DNA of 64,000 nt from Bradyrhizobium sp. Ash2021. GTDB taxonomy: Bacteria; Pseudomonadota; Alphaproteobacteria; Rhizobiales; Xanthobacteraceae. Below, in pieces: positions 54,679 through 62,533 of the stretch; position 1 is the stretch's first letter, and each line of letters starts with the position of its first letter. Position numbers and translations under genes: made by a program. The notes below the pieces were generated by a model. It ran no database searches and was not told the DNA's origin. It worked only from the letters and a program-made list of their open reading frames with translations. The stretch spans positions 372,001 to 436,000 of the forward strand of contig NZ_CP100604.1 of NCBI RefSeq assembly GCF_031202265.1, read 5' to 3'.

Positions 54679-55347
54679 TCAGTCCAGGCCGTGCCGCAAA
54701 CTGGCGGCGGCTGCAAACGGCCCGATCACGAAACTTACGAGGGAAAGCGCGCACAGGATCGAAAACGGCGTTCCGAACGACAGCGGGCCGGTGATCGCGG
54801 CCTGCGAGGCCGCAACGCCGAAGATCAGGACGGGGATCGACAGCGGCAGCACCAGCACCGCGAGCAGCAAGCCGCCGCGATGCAAGGTCACGGCCAGCGC
54901 GGCACCGATCATGCCGGTAAAAGTCAGCGCCGGCGTGCCCGCCAGCAGCGTCAGCGCCACCGCCGAAGTCGACGCGGCGTCGAGATTGAGCAGCAGCCCC
55001 AGCGCCGGCGTGGCGATTATCAATGGCAGCCCCGCCGCGAGCCAGTGCGCCAGCGCTTTGGCGGCACAGGCCAGTTCCAGCGGCATCCGGCTCATCACGA
55101 TCAGGTCGAGCGAGCCGTCCTCATGGTCGGCCGTGAACAGTCGGTCGAGCGTCAGCAGGCTGGCCAGCAGCGCGCCGAGCCAGAGAATGGCCGGCCCCAG
55201 CCGTGTCAGCAGCGCCAGATCGGGGCCGACCGCGAACGGCATCAGCACGGTGACGGTGAGGAAGAACAGCACGCCGATCAGCGCCCCGCCGCCGACGCGC
55301 AGCGCGATTCTGATGTCCCGCCGAATCAGCGCGGCGAGGGCGGTCAT
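54679..55347 (-). CDS. ccmB: Haem exporter ABC permease CcmB
   Basis: A 222-residue permease with six helices. [41 protein letters not shown] and [20 protein letters not shown] match CcmB. It overlaps ccmA by 4 bases. With CcmA it powers release of holo-CcmE from CcmC. A 92-bp gap separates it from ccmC. Confidence 0.96.
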   Translation of the reverse strand: MTALAALIRRDIRIALRVGGGALIGVLFFLTVTVLMPFAVGPDLALLTRLGPAILWLGALLASLLTLDRLFTADHEDGSLDLIVMSRMPLELACAAKALAHWLAAGLPLIIATPALGLLLNLDAASTSAVALTLLAGTPALTFTGMIGAALAVTLHRGGLLLAVLVLPLSIPVLIFGVAASQAAITGPLSFGTPFSILCALSLVSFVIGPFAAAASLRHGLD

Positions 55348-55946
55348 GTCGCGCCTCCCATCCGAAGTTCCCTGGTCGCGATCCCGAGCGGGGCGTGGGT
55401 GGCGGCGATGATGATTCCGCCGCTTCCAAGATGGTCGCGCATCAGGCCCGCGAACAAATCCTGCCCGGCCGTATCGAGCGCCGAGGTCGGCTCGTCGAGC
55501 AGCCAGACCGGGCGTCGCACCGCGAGCAGCCGGCCGATCGAGAGCCGCCGCCGCTGGCCGGCGGACAGGTAGGCCGCCGGCAAATGCGCCGCGTGGCCGA
55601 GGCCGATTTGAGCGAGGGTTTGTTCCCCATCCCCGGCATCGCCGCCGAGGAAATCCCGCCAGAACGACAGGTTCTCCCGCACGCTCAGCGCCGGCTTCAG
55701 GGCGTCGCGGTGGCCGAGATAATGCGACTGCTCGGGCAGCGTCAGCTCGGTCCCGCCGCCTTGCAGATCAATCGATCCGGCCGATGGCACCAGCAGGCCC
55801 GCGATCAGCCGCAGCAGCGAGGTTTTGCCGGATCCATTGGGGCCGATGACGGCCAGCGCCCGGCCCGAGGCGGCCTCGAAATCGAGGCCGGAAAACACCT
55901 CACGGCCGCCTCGCACACAACAGATACTGCGTCCCAAGAGCTGCAT
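55344..55946 (-). CDS. ccmA: Haem exporter ATP-binding protein CcmA
   Basis: A 200-residue ABC ATPase: Walker [14 protein letters not shown], signature [15 protein letters not shown], Walker [13 protein letters not shown]. The short length is typical of CcmA. It is the first gene of ccmABCDG and is divergent from acnA across 222 bp. Confidence 0.96.
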   Translation of the reverse strand: MQLLGRSICCVRGGREVFSGLDFEAASGRALAVIGPNGSGKTSLLRLIAGLLVPSAGSIDLQGGGTELTLPEQSHYLGHRDALKPALSVRENLSFWRDFLGGDAGDGEQTLAQIGLGHAAHLPAAYLSAGQRRRLSIGRLLAVRRPVWLLDEPTSALDTAGQDLFAGLMRDHLGSGGIIIAATHAPLGIATRELRMGGAT

Positions 55947-55976
55947 TTTGCCCCTTTACAGCCCTTTGGAAACTAA

Positions 55977-56008
55977 GGGTACCGCATCGGAATTTGTGGG
56001 TACCGCAT
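55977..56008. promoter_or_regulatory. Pair of GGGTACCGCAT direct repeats upstream of ccmA/acnA
   Basis: GGGTACCGCAT occurs at 55977-55987 and again at 55998-56008. The start-to-start distance is 21 bp, two helical turns. It lies 31-62 bp upstream of the ccmA start. The placement suits an operator, but the regulator is unknown. Confidence 0.45.
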
Positions 56009-56127
56009 TGCTGCAGCACGATTGTCAGTGTGGCGGCGCTTCTGGAAAGATTCTATAAGCCCCGAACTTGATGCAGCACACAATCGGCGACTGCAAGCCA
56101 AAGGCCGGCCTCGCGGACGGTGTTTAA

Positions 56128-56144
56128 ATACCCTTGCCGGGTAT
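56128..56144. promoter_or_regulatory. Perfect palindrome in the acnA leader
   Basis: ATACCC-TTGCC-GGGTAT lies 25-41 bp before the acnA ATG. The right arm overlaps a TATAAC that could be a -10 element, so a protein bound here could block acnA transcription. Confidence 0.45.
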
Positions 56145-56168
56145 AACTGACAATTGGGATTTCCTCAC

Positions 56169-58889
56169 ATGACATCGCTCGACAGCTTCAAATGCCGCAA
56201 GACCCTCAAGGTCGGTGGCAAGTCCTATGTCTATTACAGCCTGCCCGCCGCCGAGAAGAACGGTCTGAAGGGAATTTCCAAACTGCCCTATTCGATGAAG
56301 GTGCTGTTGGAAAATCTGCTGCGCAACGAGGACGATCGCACCGTCAAGAAGGCCGACATCGTCGCGGTGTCGAAATGGCTGAAGAAGCGCGCGCTCGAGC
56401 ATGAAGTGGCGTTCCGCCCCGCGCGCGTGCTGATGCAGGATTTCACCGGCGTGCCGGCGGTGGTCGATCTCGCCGCGATGCGCAATGCGATGCAGAAGCT
56501 CGGCGGCGATGCGGAAAAGATCAATCCGCTGGTGCCGGTCGATCTGGTCATCGATCACTCGGTGATCGTGAACTTCTTCGGTGACAACAAGGCGTTCGGC
56601 AAGAACGTGGTCGAGGAATACAAGCAGAACCAGGAACGCTACGAATTCCTGAAATGGGGTCAGAAGGCGTTTTCGAATTTTTCCGTGGTGCCGCCCGGCA
56701 CCGGCATCTGCCATCAGGTCAATCTCGAATATCTCGCGCAGACGGTGTGGACCAGGAAGGAGAAGATGACGGTCGGCAAGAAGACCGGCACCTTTGAAGT
56801 CGCCTATCCGGATTCGCTGGTTGGTACCGACTCGCACACCACCATGGTCAACGGCCTCGCCGTGCTCGGCTGGGGTGTCGGCGGCATCGAGGCGGAAGCC
56901 TGCATGCTCGGTCAGCCGCTGTCGATGCTGCTGCCGGAAGTGATCGGCTTCAAGCTCAAGGGCCAACTCAAGGAAGGCGTCACCGCCACCGACCTCGTGC
57001 TGACCGTGACGCAGATGCTGCGCAAGCAGGGCGTGGTCGGAAAATTCGTCGAATTCTTCGGCCCTGGCCTCGATTTTCTCTCGGTCGCGGACAAGGCGAC
57101 CATCGGCAACATGGCGCCGGAATATGGCGCGACCTGCGGCTTCTTCCCGGTCGATGCCGCGACCATCGACTATCTGAAGACCTCGGGCCGCAAGGCTGAC
57201 CGCGTCAAGCTGGTCACCGCCTACGCCAAGGCGCAGGGTCTGTTCCGCACCGCCAAGTCGACCGATCCCGTGTTCACGGCGACGCTGACGCTCGATCTCG
57301 CCGACGTCGTGCCGTCGATGGCCGGCCCGAAGCGTCCCGAGGGCCGCGTCGCGCTGCCGGCGGTCGCCGCAGGCTTCGCTACCGCGATGACCAGCGAATA
57401 CAAGAAGGCGGACGATGCCGCCAAGCGCTATGTGGTCGAGAACCACAATTTCGATCTCGGCCATGGCGACGTCGTGATCGCAGCAATCACCTCCTGCACC
57501 AACACTTCCAATCCGAGCGTGCTGATCGGCGCGGGCCTGCTGGCGCGCAACGCCGCCGCCAAAGGCCTGAAGGCAAAGCCGTGGGTGAAGACGTCGCTGG
57601 CCCCGGGCAGCCAGGTGGTGGCGGAATATCTCGCCAATTCCGGCCTGCAGGCCGATCTCGACAAGGTCGGCTTCAACCTGGTCGGCTTCGGCTGCACCAC
57701 CTGCATCGGCAATTCGGGCCCGCTGCCGGAGGATATTTCGAAGTCGATCAATGACAACGGCATCGTCGCCGCCGCCGTGCTGTCGGGTAACCGCAACTTC
57801 GAAGGTCGCGTCAGCCCGGACGTGCAGGCCAACTATCTGGCGTCACCGCCGCTGGTCGTGGCCTACGCACTGGCGGGAACGGTGACCAAGGATCTCGCGG
57901 TCGAGCCGATCGGCGAGGGCAAGGACGGCAAGCCGGTGTACCTGAAGGACATTTGGCCGACGACCAAAGAGATCAACGCCGTGATGAAGAAGTTCGTCAC
58001 CGCCACGATCTTCAAGAAGCGCTACGCCGACGTGTTCAAGGGCGACACCAACTGGCGCAAGATCAAGACCGTGGAGAGCGAAACCTATCGCTGGAACATG
58101 AGCTCGACCTATGTGCAGAACCCGCCTTATTTCGAAGGCATGAAAAAAGAGCCGGACCCGATCGTCGACGTCGTCGGTGCGCGGATTCTGGCGATGTTCG
58201 GCGACAAGATCACCACCGACCACATCTCGCCGGCAGGCTCCATCAAGCTGACCTCGCCGGCCGGAAAATTCCTCTCAGAGCATCAGGTGCGTCCGGCTGA
58301 CTTCAACCAGTACGGCACCCGGCGCGGCAATCATGAGATCATGATGCGCGGCACGTTTGCCAACATCCGTATCAAGAACTTCATGCTGAAGGGCGCCGAC
58401 GGCAACATTCCGGAAGGCGGCCTGACAAAGCACTGGCCCGACGGCGAACAGATGTCGATCTACGACGCCGCGATGAAGTACCAGGCGGAGCAAGTGCCGC
58501 TGGTGGTTTTCGCCGGCGCCGAATACGGCAACGGCTCGTCGCGCGACTGGGCCGCGAAGGGAACGCGGCTGCTCGGCGTCCGCGCCGTGATCTGCCAGAG
58601 CTACGAGCGCATCCACCGCTCCAATCTGGTCGGCATGGGCGTGCTGCCGCTCACCTTCGAGGACGGCACGTCATGGACGTCGCTGGGCCTCAAGGGCGAC
58701 GAGAAGGTGACGATCCGGGGCTTGCAGGGCGATCTCAAGCCGCGTCAAACGCTGACGGCGGAGATCGAGTCCGGTGACGGTTCGCTGCAGCGCGTGCCGC
58801 TGCTGTGCCGCATCGATACGCTCGACGAACTCGAATATTATCGGAATGGCGGCATTCTGCATTATGTGCTGCGCAAACTGGCGGCATAA
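56169..58889 (+). CDS. acnA: Aconitate hydratase A
   Basis: A 906-residue aconitase from ATG 56169 (MTSLDSFKCRKTLKVGGKSY). The [4Fe-4S] cysteines are in AAITSCTNTSNPSV and GCTTCIGNSGPL; DSHTTMVNGLAVLGWGVGG and EYGNGSSRDWAAKG are catalytic-domain signatures. It interconverts citrate and isocitrate in the TCA cycle. A GCGGCC/GGCCGC hairpin follows the stop. Confidence 0.98.
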   Translation: MTSLDSFKCRKTLKVGGKSYVYYSLPAAEKNGLKGISKLPYSMKVLLENLLRNEDDRTVKKADIVAVSKWLKKRALEHEVAFRPARVLMQDFTGVPAVVDLAAMRNAMQKLGGDAEKINPLVPVDLVIDHSVIVNFFGDNKAFGKNVVEEYKQNQERYEFLKWGQKAFSNFSVVPPGTGICHQVNLEYLAQTVWTRKEKMTVGKKTGTFEVAYPDSLVGTDSHTTMVNGLAVLGWGVGGIEAEACMLGQPLSMLLPEVIGFKLKGQLKEGVTATDLVLTVTQMLRKQGVVGKFVEFFGPGLDFLSVADKATIGNMAPEYGATCGFFPVDAATIDYLKTSGRKADRVKLVTAYAKAQGLFRTAKSTDPVFTATLTLDLADVVPSMAGPKRPEGRVALPAVAAGFATAMTSEYKKADDAAKRYVVENHNFDLGHGDVVIAAITSCTNTSNPSVLIGAGLLARNAAAKGLKAKPWVKTSLAPGSQVVAEYLANSGLQADLDKVGFNLVGFGCTTCIGNSGPLPEDISKSINDNGIVAAAVLSGNRNFEGRVSPDVQANYLASPPLVVAYALAGTVTKDLAVEPIGEGKDGKPVYLKDIWPTTKEINAVMKKFVTATIFKKRYADVFKGDTNWRKIKTVESETYRWNMSSTYVQNPPYFEGMKKEPDPIVDVVGARILAMFGDKITTDHISPAGSIKLTSPAGKFLSEHQVRPADFNQYGTRRGNHEIMMRGTFANIRIKNFMLKGADGNIPEGGLTKHWPDGEQMSIYDAAMKYQAEQVPLVVFAGAEYGNGSSRDWAAKGTRLLGVRAVICQSYERIHRSNLVGMGVLPLTFEDGTSWTSLGLKGDEKVTIRGLQGDLKPRQTLTAEIESGDGSLQRVPLLCRIDTLDELEYYRNGGILHYVLRKLAA

Positions 58890-58942
58890 CGCGGATTTGT
58901 GATCGGTGGCTCACTGCTTAGTGAGTGGCAGGTAAAAAGAAG

Positions 58943-58966
58943 GCGGCCTATGACAAAGGCCGCTTT
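58943..58966 (+). terminator. Probable terminator of acnA
   Basis: GCGGCC (58943) pairs with GGCCGC (58958) and is followed by only three T, so it is weaker than the other terminators here. Confidence 0.45.
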
Positions 58967-59045
58967 CGCGCGTTTGCGGCGCGCTTTTAGGATCAGATCA
59001 TGCCCGTACAAATACGGATGGAAATCGTCACGACCGGTTCGCAGT

Positions 59046-59807
59046 ATGACAGCGATGATGGCCTATAACTGTATCTCGCGGTGGTCCGGTGCGCTCAGCG
59101 TATGCGCGATTATCGCAATTATCCGTCCGGCCCATGCCGATCCGCGTGCGGTCGTCGAATTGTTCACCTCGCAAGGCTGCTCGTCCTGTCCGCCCGCCGA
59201 CAAGATCATCGGTGAGCTCGCCAAGGATCCCAATGTCATCGCGCTGAGCATGCCGATCGATTATTGGGACTATCTTGGCTGGAAGGATACGCTCGCCGAC
59301 TCCCGCTTCAGCGCGCGGCAAAAGGCCTATTCGCATGTGCGCGGCGATCGCGACGTCTACACGCCGCAAGTTGTCGTCAATGGATCGGCGCATCTGATCG
59401 GCAGCGATCGCGCCGGCATCGAAGGTGCGATCAAGGATACCAGCAAGGCCGATGGTGTGATGTCGGTGCCCGTCACGATGACGCTGTCCGGCAAGCAGAT
59501 CAATGTTTCGGTCGCGGCCAGCAAGGCGCCGAACGCCGCGCATGGCGAAGTCTGGATCTGCTCGGTCTCGAAGGCCATTCCGATCGCGATCGGGCGCGGC
59601 GAAAACCGCGGCCAGGAAATTACCTACCACAATGTGGTGCGCAATCTGCTCAAGGTGGGTGACTGGAACGGCAGTTCCGGAAGCTGGACCGTGCCGCTGG
59701 AAAATATCTCGCGCGATGGCGTCGATGCCGCGGTTGTCTATGTCCAGGACGGCAATCGCGACAAACCCGGCCCGATGCTGGGCGCGGCGTTCACAAGCCT
59801 GCACTGA
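59046..59807 (+). CDS. Exported DUF1223 protein
   Basis: About 253 residues from ATG 59046. The signal peptide ends at PAHA-D. The DUF1223 domain is thioredoxin-like, with VVELFTSQGCSSCPPADKII (CxxC) and YTPQVVVNGSAHLIGSD, which includes the cis-proline region. These are periplasmic proteins of unknown function, probably redox active. Downstream of acnA. Confidence 0.9.
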   Translation: MTAMMAYNCISRWSGALSVCAIIAIIRPAHADPRAVVELFTSQGCSSCPPADKIIGELAKDPNVIALSMPIDYWDYLGWKDTLADSRFSARQKAYSHVRGDRDVYTPQVVVNGSAHLIGSDRAGIEGAIKDTSKADGVMSVPVTMTLSGKQINVSVAASKAPNAAHGEVWICSVSKAIPIAIGRGENRGQEITYHNVVRNLLKVGDWNGSSGSWTVPLENISRDGVDAAVVYVQDGNRDKPGPMLGAAFTSLH

Positions 59808-59816
59808 TTCCCTTTC

Positions 59817-59971
59817 GTCATTCCGGGATGCGCCTCTTGGCGCAGGCCCGGAATCCATACTCAAGATCGTGGTTATGGATTCTCTGATGTGCAATTGCAC
59901 ATCAAAGCTCGCGCGGAGCCTGTCATCGGGCCGCGCTTTGCGCGGACCCGTTGGCGCGCCCCGGAATGACG
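59817..59971. repeat. Family C palindrome with embedded module
   Basis: CGTCATTCCGGGATGCGCCT and GCGCCCCGGAATGACG are the arms, with GAATCCATACTC and GATGTGCAATTGCACATC inside. At 59911-59956 it contains the reverse complement of the CCAACGGGTCCGCGC...GATGACAGGCTCCGCG module that is otherwise found in family B repeats. Confidence 0.87.
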
Positions 59972-59991
59972 GCAGTGATGAAGTACCCCCC

Positions 59992-60195
59992 AAAAAAGAA
60001 AAAGGACCAACTTTCGTTGGCCCAGTACGGGGATTAGCTCCCCTGCGAACAGGCCCGATCCCGACGGCCCCGGGGGGCTGGGGGCTGAGGAATCCGGAAC
60101 CGAAAGGACCGGGCCAACGCAGGATTTTCTTTTCGCAAGGCAGCGGGGCGGTCGATGGGCGGAAGTGGGGCAGCAATATGATTCCGCTAACGATC
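59992..60195 (-). ncRNA. Candidate small RNA with intrinsic terminator
   Basis: On the minus strand GGGCCAACGAAAGTTGGTCC (60023-60004) is an 8-bp stem with a GAAA loop, directly followed by TTTTTCTTTTTT: a textbook intrinsic terminator. No minus-strand gene lies upstream of it. Further stems are visible: AGGGGAGCTAATCCCC, GGCCCGGTCC (60114-60105) with GGATCGGGCC (60061-60052), and GTTGGCCC (60118-60111) with GGGCCAAC, which competes with the terminator. A TTGCCC-N17-AATATA sequence (60233-60205) is a possible promoter, giving about 200 nt. The 5' end is a guess. Plus-strand coding potential was not found. Confidence 0.5.
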
Positions 60196-60305
60196 CCGTG
60201 ACCCTATATTTCCGGATTCCGGAGGCCGGGCAATCGGCCGGGCCTGCGGCGGTATTTCTCAAGGGCCCCTTGCAGCGTCCGGCGGTTGGCGCGATCATCT
60301 ACGTC

Positions 60306-60345
60306 TCGGCATGATCCCGAAAAGTGGGCACCGGTTTTCGGGACA
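60306..60345. repeat. Short intergenic repeat, family H
   Basis: ATGATCCCGAAAAGTGGGCA and ACCGGTTTTCGGGACAAGAT form a short hairpin (TCCCGAAAA/TTTTCGGGA). This unit is widespread in rhizobial intergenic regions. It precedes DUF2794. Confidence 0.75.
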
Positions 60346-60375
60346 AGATGATGCCTGGATGACAGGAGGCGCTCC

Positions 60376-60747
60376 ATGAGTTCGCTATCGGAGGACACTG
60401 ATCCAAGCGAGAATCGCGCGGCGGCGCGCACCGCCGCTGCAGGCCCCCAGCAAAGCCGCGTTACGTTCAATCGTCTGGAACTCAATCGTATTCTCAATCT
60501 CTATGGCCGCATGGTCGCCGATGGCGAATGGCGCGACTATGCCATCGACTTCTTGAGGGATCGCGCGGTGTTCTCGGTGTTCCGCCGCGCTTCCGAAGTC
60601 CCGATCTACCGCATCGAAAAAGATCCGCGGCTCGCGCGCAAGCAGGGCATGTACAGCGTGATCTCCGCGACCGGCCTGATCCTGCGCCGCGGCCAGGAGC
60701 TCGAGCGCGTGCTGCTGGTGATCGATCGCAAGCTGGCGGTGGTTTAG
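60376..60747 (+). CDS. DUF2794 family protein
   Basis: 123 residues with AGGAGG before the ATG. After a polar ~28-residue start comes the conserved VTFNRLELNRILNLYGRMVA, then GEWRDYAIDFLRDRAVFSVFR and YRIEKDPRLARKQGMYSV. This is the alphaproteobacterial DUF2794 family; function unknown. Cytoplasmic by sequence. Confidence 0.88.
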   Translation: MSSLSEDTDPSENRAAARTAAAGPQQSRVTFNRLELNRILNLYGRMVADGEWRDYAIDFLRDRAVFSVFRRASEVPIYRIEKDPRLARKQGMYSVISATGLILRRGQELERVLLVIDRKLAVV

Positions 60748-60751
60748 CCAT

Positions 60752-60853
60752 GCTGTCATTCCGGACCAGCGCGCAGCGCTGGATCCGGAATCCAGAGGTT
60801 AGCTAGGCGTAATCTGCGGCGCGAGGTTCCGGGTTCGCTTCGCGCCCCGGAAT
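60752..60853. repeat. Palindromic repeat, family I
   Basis: GTCATTCCGG at the left and CCGGAATAAC at the right are the arms; CAGCGCGCAGCGCTGGATCC lies inside. It sits in the convergent junction between DUF2794 and the GNAT gene. Confidence 0.75.
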
Positions 60854-60865
60854 AACACCGGACAA

Positions 60866-61411
60866 CTAGCGCTGTTCTGCATCATCCCCCGGCACAGTCG
60901 TCGCGCCGTCGCCGAGCGCGCGCTGCATCATCACGGTGTCGAGCCAGCGACCGAATTTGAGGCCGACACTGGGATGGGTCCCGATCATCTGGAAGCCGGT
61001 TTTGGTGTGGACGCCGATCGATCCGGCGTTGGCGGAATCGCCGATCACCGCGATCATCTGCCGGTAGCCGCGCGCTTCGCATTCGGCGATCAGCCGCAGC
61101 ATCAATTGCAGGCCGATGCCGCGGCGGTGGATTGCAGGTCTCAGATAGACCGAATTCTCCACCGTGAAGCGGTAGGCCGGCCGCGGACGGTACGGGCCGG
61201 CATAGGCATATCCGACCACGCCGCCTTGCAGGACGCCCACGAAATACGGAAATCCGCCGTCCAGCAGCGCCTTGAACCGCCGGGTCATCTCGGCAAGGTC
61301 CGGCGGTATCAGCTCGAACGTCGCGGTGCCGTAGAGCACAGCGTGCTCGTAGATTTCGGTGACAGAGGGGAGGTCGGCCTCGGTGGCGGGCCTGATTTCG
61401 GCGGGTGACAT
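60866..61411 (-). CDS. GNAT N-acetyltransferase (phosphinothricin-acetyltransferase type)
   Basis: 181 residues. EIRPATEADLPSVTEIYEHAV begins the GNAT fold; the acetyl-CoA loop is RRGIGLQLMLRLI; VYLRPAIH and GFQMIGTHPSVGLKFGRWLD match the PAT/MnaT subgroup that acetylates phosphinothricin, methionine sulfoximine or related amines. Native substrate not determined. Confidence 0.9.
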   Translation of the reverse strand: MSPAEIRPATEADLPSVTEIYEHAVLYGTATFELIPPDLAEMTRRFKALLDGGFPYFVGVLQGGVVGYAYAGPYRPRPAYRFTVENSVYLRPAIHRRGIGLQLMLRLIAECEARGYRQMIAVIGDSANAGSIGVHTKTGFQMIGTHPSVGLKFGRWLDTVMMQRALGDGATTVPGDDAEQR

Positions 61412-61439
61412 GGACGCCAGATTATTTTTGCTTCAGCCA

Positions 61440-61473
61440 AAAGAAAAGCCCCGGCGGTAAGGCCGGGGCTTCA
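61440..61473 (-). terminator. Intrinsic terminator after the Bax-inhibitor gene
   Basis: On the minus strand GAAGCCCCGGC pairs with GCCGGGGCTTTTC and ends in TTTTCTTTT. Confidence 0.9.
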
Positions 61474-61497
61474 ATTCGTCCGCCTGAGGCGTTTGGG

Positions 61498-62289
61498 CTA
61501 GTCGCGCTGGCCAAGCAGCTGCAGCAGCAGCGTGAACAGGTTGATGAAGTTGAGGTAGAGTGAGAGTGCGCCAAGGATGGCCGCACGCTCCGCCACCACG
61601 CCGCCCTGCGAGGCATAGCCGTAGATGTAGTCGTTCTTCAGCCGCTGGGTATCCCAGGCGGTGAGGCCCGCGAATACCAGCACGCCGACCACCGAGACGA
61701 TGAACTGCAGCATCGTGCTCGCCAGGAACAAATTGACCAGGCTCGCGATGATGATGCCGATCAGGCCCATGAACAGGAACGACCCCATGCCGCTCATGTC
61801 ACGCTTGGTAGTGTAGCCGTAGAGGCTCAGAGCGCCGAAGGTCGCCGCGGTGATGAAGAACACCCGCACGATCGAGGTGTGCGTATACACCAGGAAGATC
61901 GACGACAGTGAAACGCCCATCAGCGCCGAGAACACCCAGAACAGCATCTGGGCGGCAGCGGGCTGCAGCCGGTTGATGCCGGCCGAGATCACGAACACCA
62001 TCAGCAAGGGCGCGAAGATGAAAAGCCACTTCAGGGGGCTCACATACATCGCATAGCCGAACGGCGTCAGGAAGGCGTTGCCGAATTTGGCCGCGCCGGC
62101 CGCCGGATCGCCGGTCACCGCCGCCATATAGACGCCGAGCGCCGCGAGACCGGTGATGGCCAGCCCGATGCTCATGTAATTGTAGATGCGCAGCATGTAG
62201 GCGCGCAGACCGGCGTCGACGGCCGCAGCGTCAATGCGTCCGGCGGCCCGGCCGAAAGGAGAAGCGTAGTTACGGTCTAGGTCCGACAT
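61498..62289 (-). CDS. Bax inhibitor-1/YccA-family membrane protein (YbhL-like)
   Basis: 263 residues with seven membrane helices. YMLRIYNYMSIGLAITGLAA, the MFWVFSALMGVSLSSIFLVY helix and AWDTQRLKNDY near the end are BI-1 signatures; the acidic residues of the last helices are probably the pH-sensing pair known for this family. Bacterial members are proton-sensitive calcium-leak channels or FtsH modulators. It has a structured leader and a terminator of its own. Confidence 0.93.
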   Translation of the reverse strand: MSDLDRNYASPFGRAAGRIDAAAVDAGLRAYMLRIYNYMSIGLAITGLAALGVYMAAVTGDPAAGAAKFGNAFLTPFGYAMYVSPLKWLFIFAPLLMVFVISAGINRLQPAAAQMLFWVFSALMGVSLSSIFLVYTHTSIVRVFFITAATFGALSLYGYTTKRDMSGMGSFLFMGLIGIIIASLVNLFLASTMLQFIVSVVGVLVFAGLTAWDTQRLKNDYIYGYASQGGVVAERAAILGALSLYLNFINLFTLLLQLLGQRD

Positions 62290-62294
62290 GGTCG

Positions 62295-62345
62295 AATTCC
62301 CGTTGGTTGCCCGGCGGAGCGCAAGGGGTTTGCGACGCCGGTTAG
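62295..62345 (-). ncRNA. Hairpin leader resembling the ybhL RNA motif
   Basis: On the minus strand CCGGCG-TC-GCAA-ACCCC-TTGC-GCTC-CGCCGG forms a two-part stem at 62341-62311, followed by GCAACCAACGGG shortly before the start codon. A conserved ybhL 5' RNA motif is described for Rhizobiales upstream of such genes; position and stem fit, but the match is from memory and unverified. Confidence 0.5.
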
Positions 62346-62533
62346 ATATCTATCTCAGATAGCGCGATTTTGCTGACATTAATTTTGCGTCATCAAACCG
62401 GCTCTCTTCCCATCCGATATGTGGGAAACTAGCACATTCGCTGCAAGCTTCCACGCGCGGCCGAATGTCGCTCTAAACCGCGATTTAGGGGCAAAAACGG
62501 CGTTAACCCTGCTCGCTCCGCCGCTACAAATTG

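Noticed and set aside
56124..57464. 446-codon minus-strand frame opposite acnA
   Set aside because: Antisense shadow of aconitase; composition is biased and no signature is present.
59992..60195. tmRNA or SRP RNA
   Set aside because: No tag-peptide coding sequence, no tRNA-like acceptor end and no conserved GGAAGCAGCC-type SRP loop were seen.
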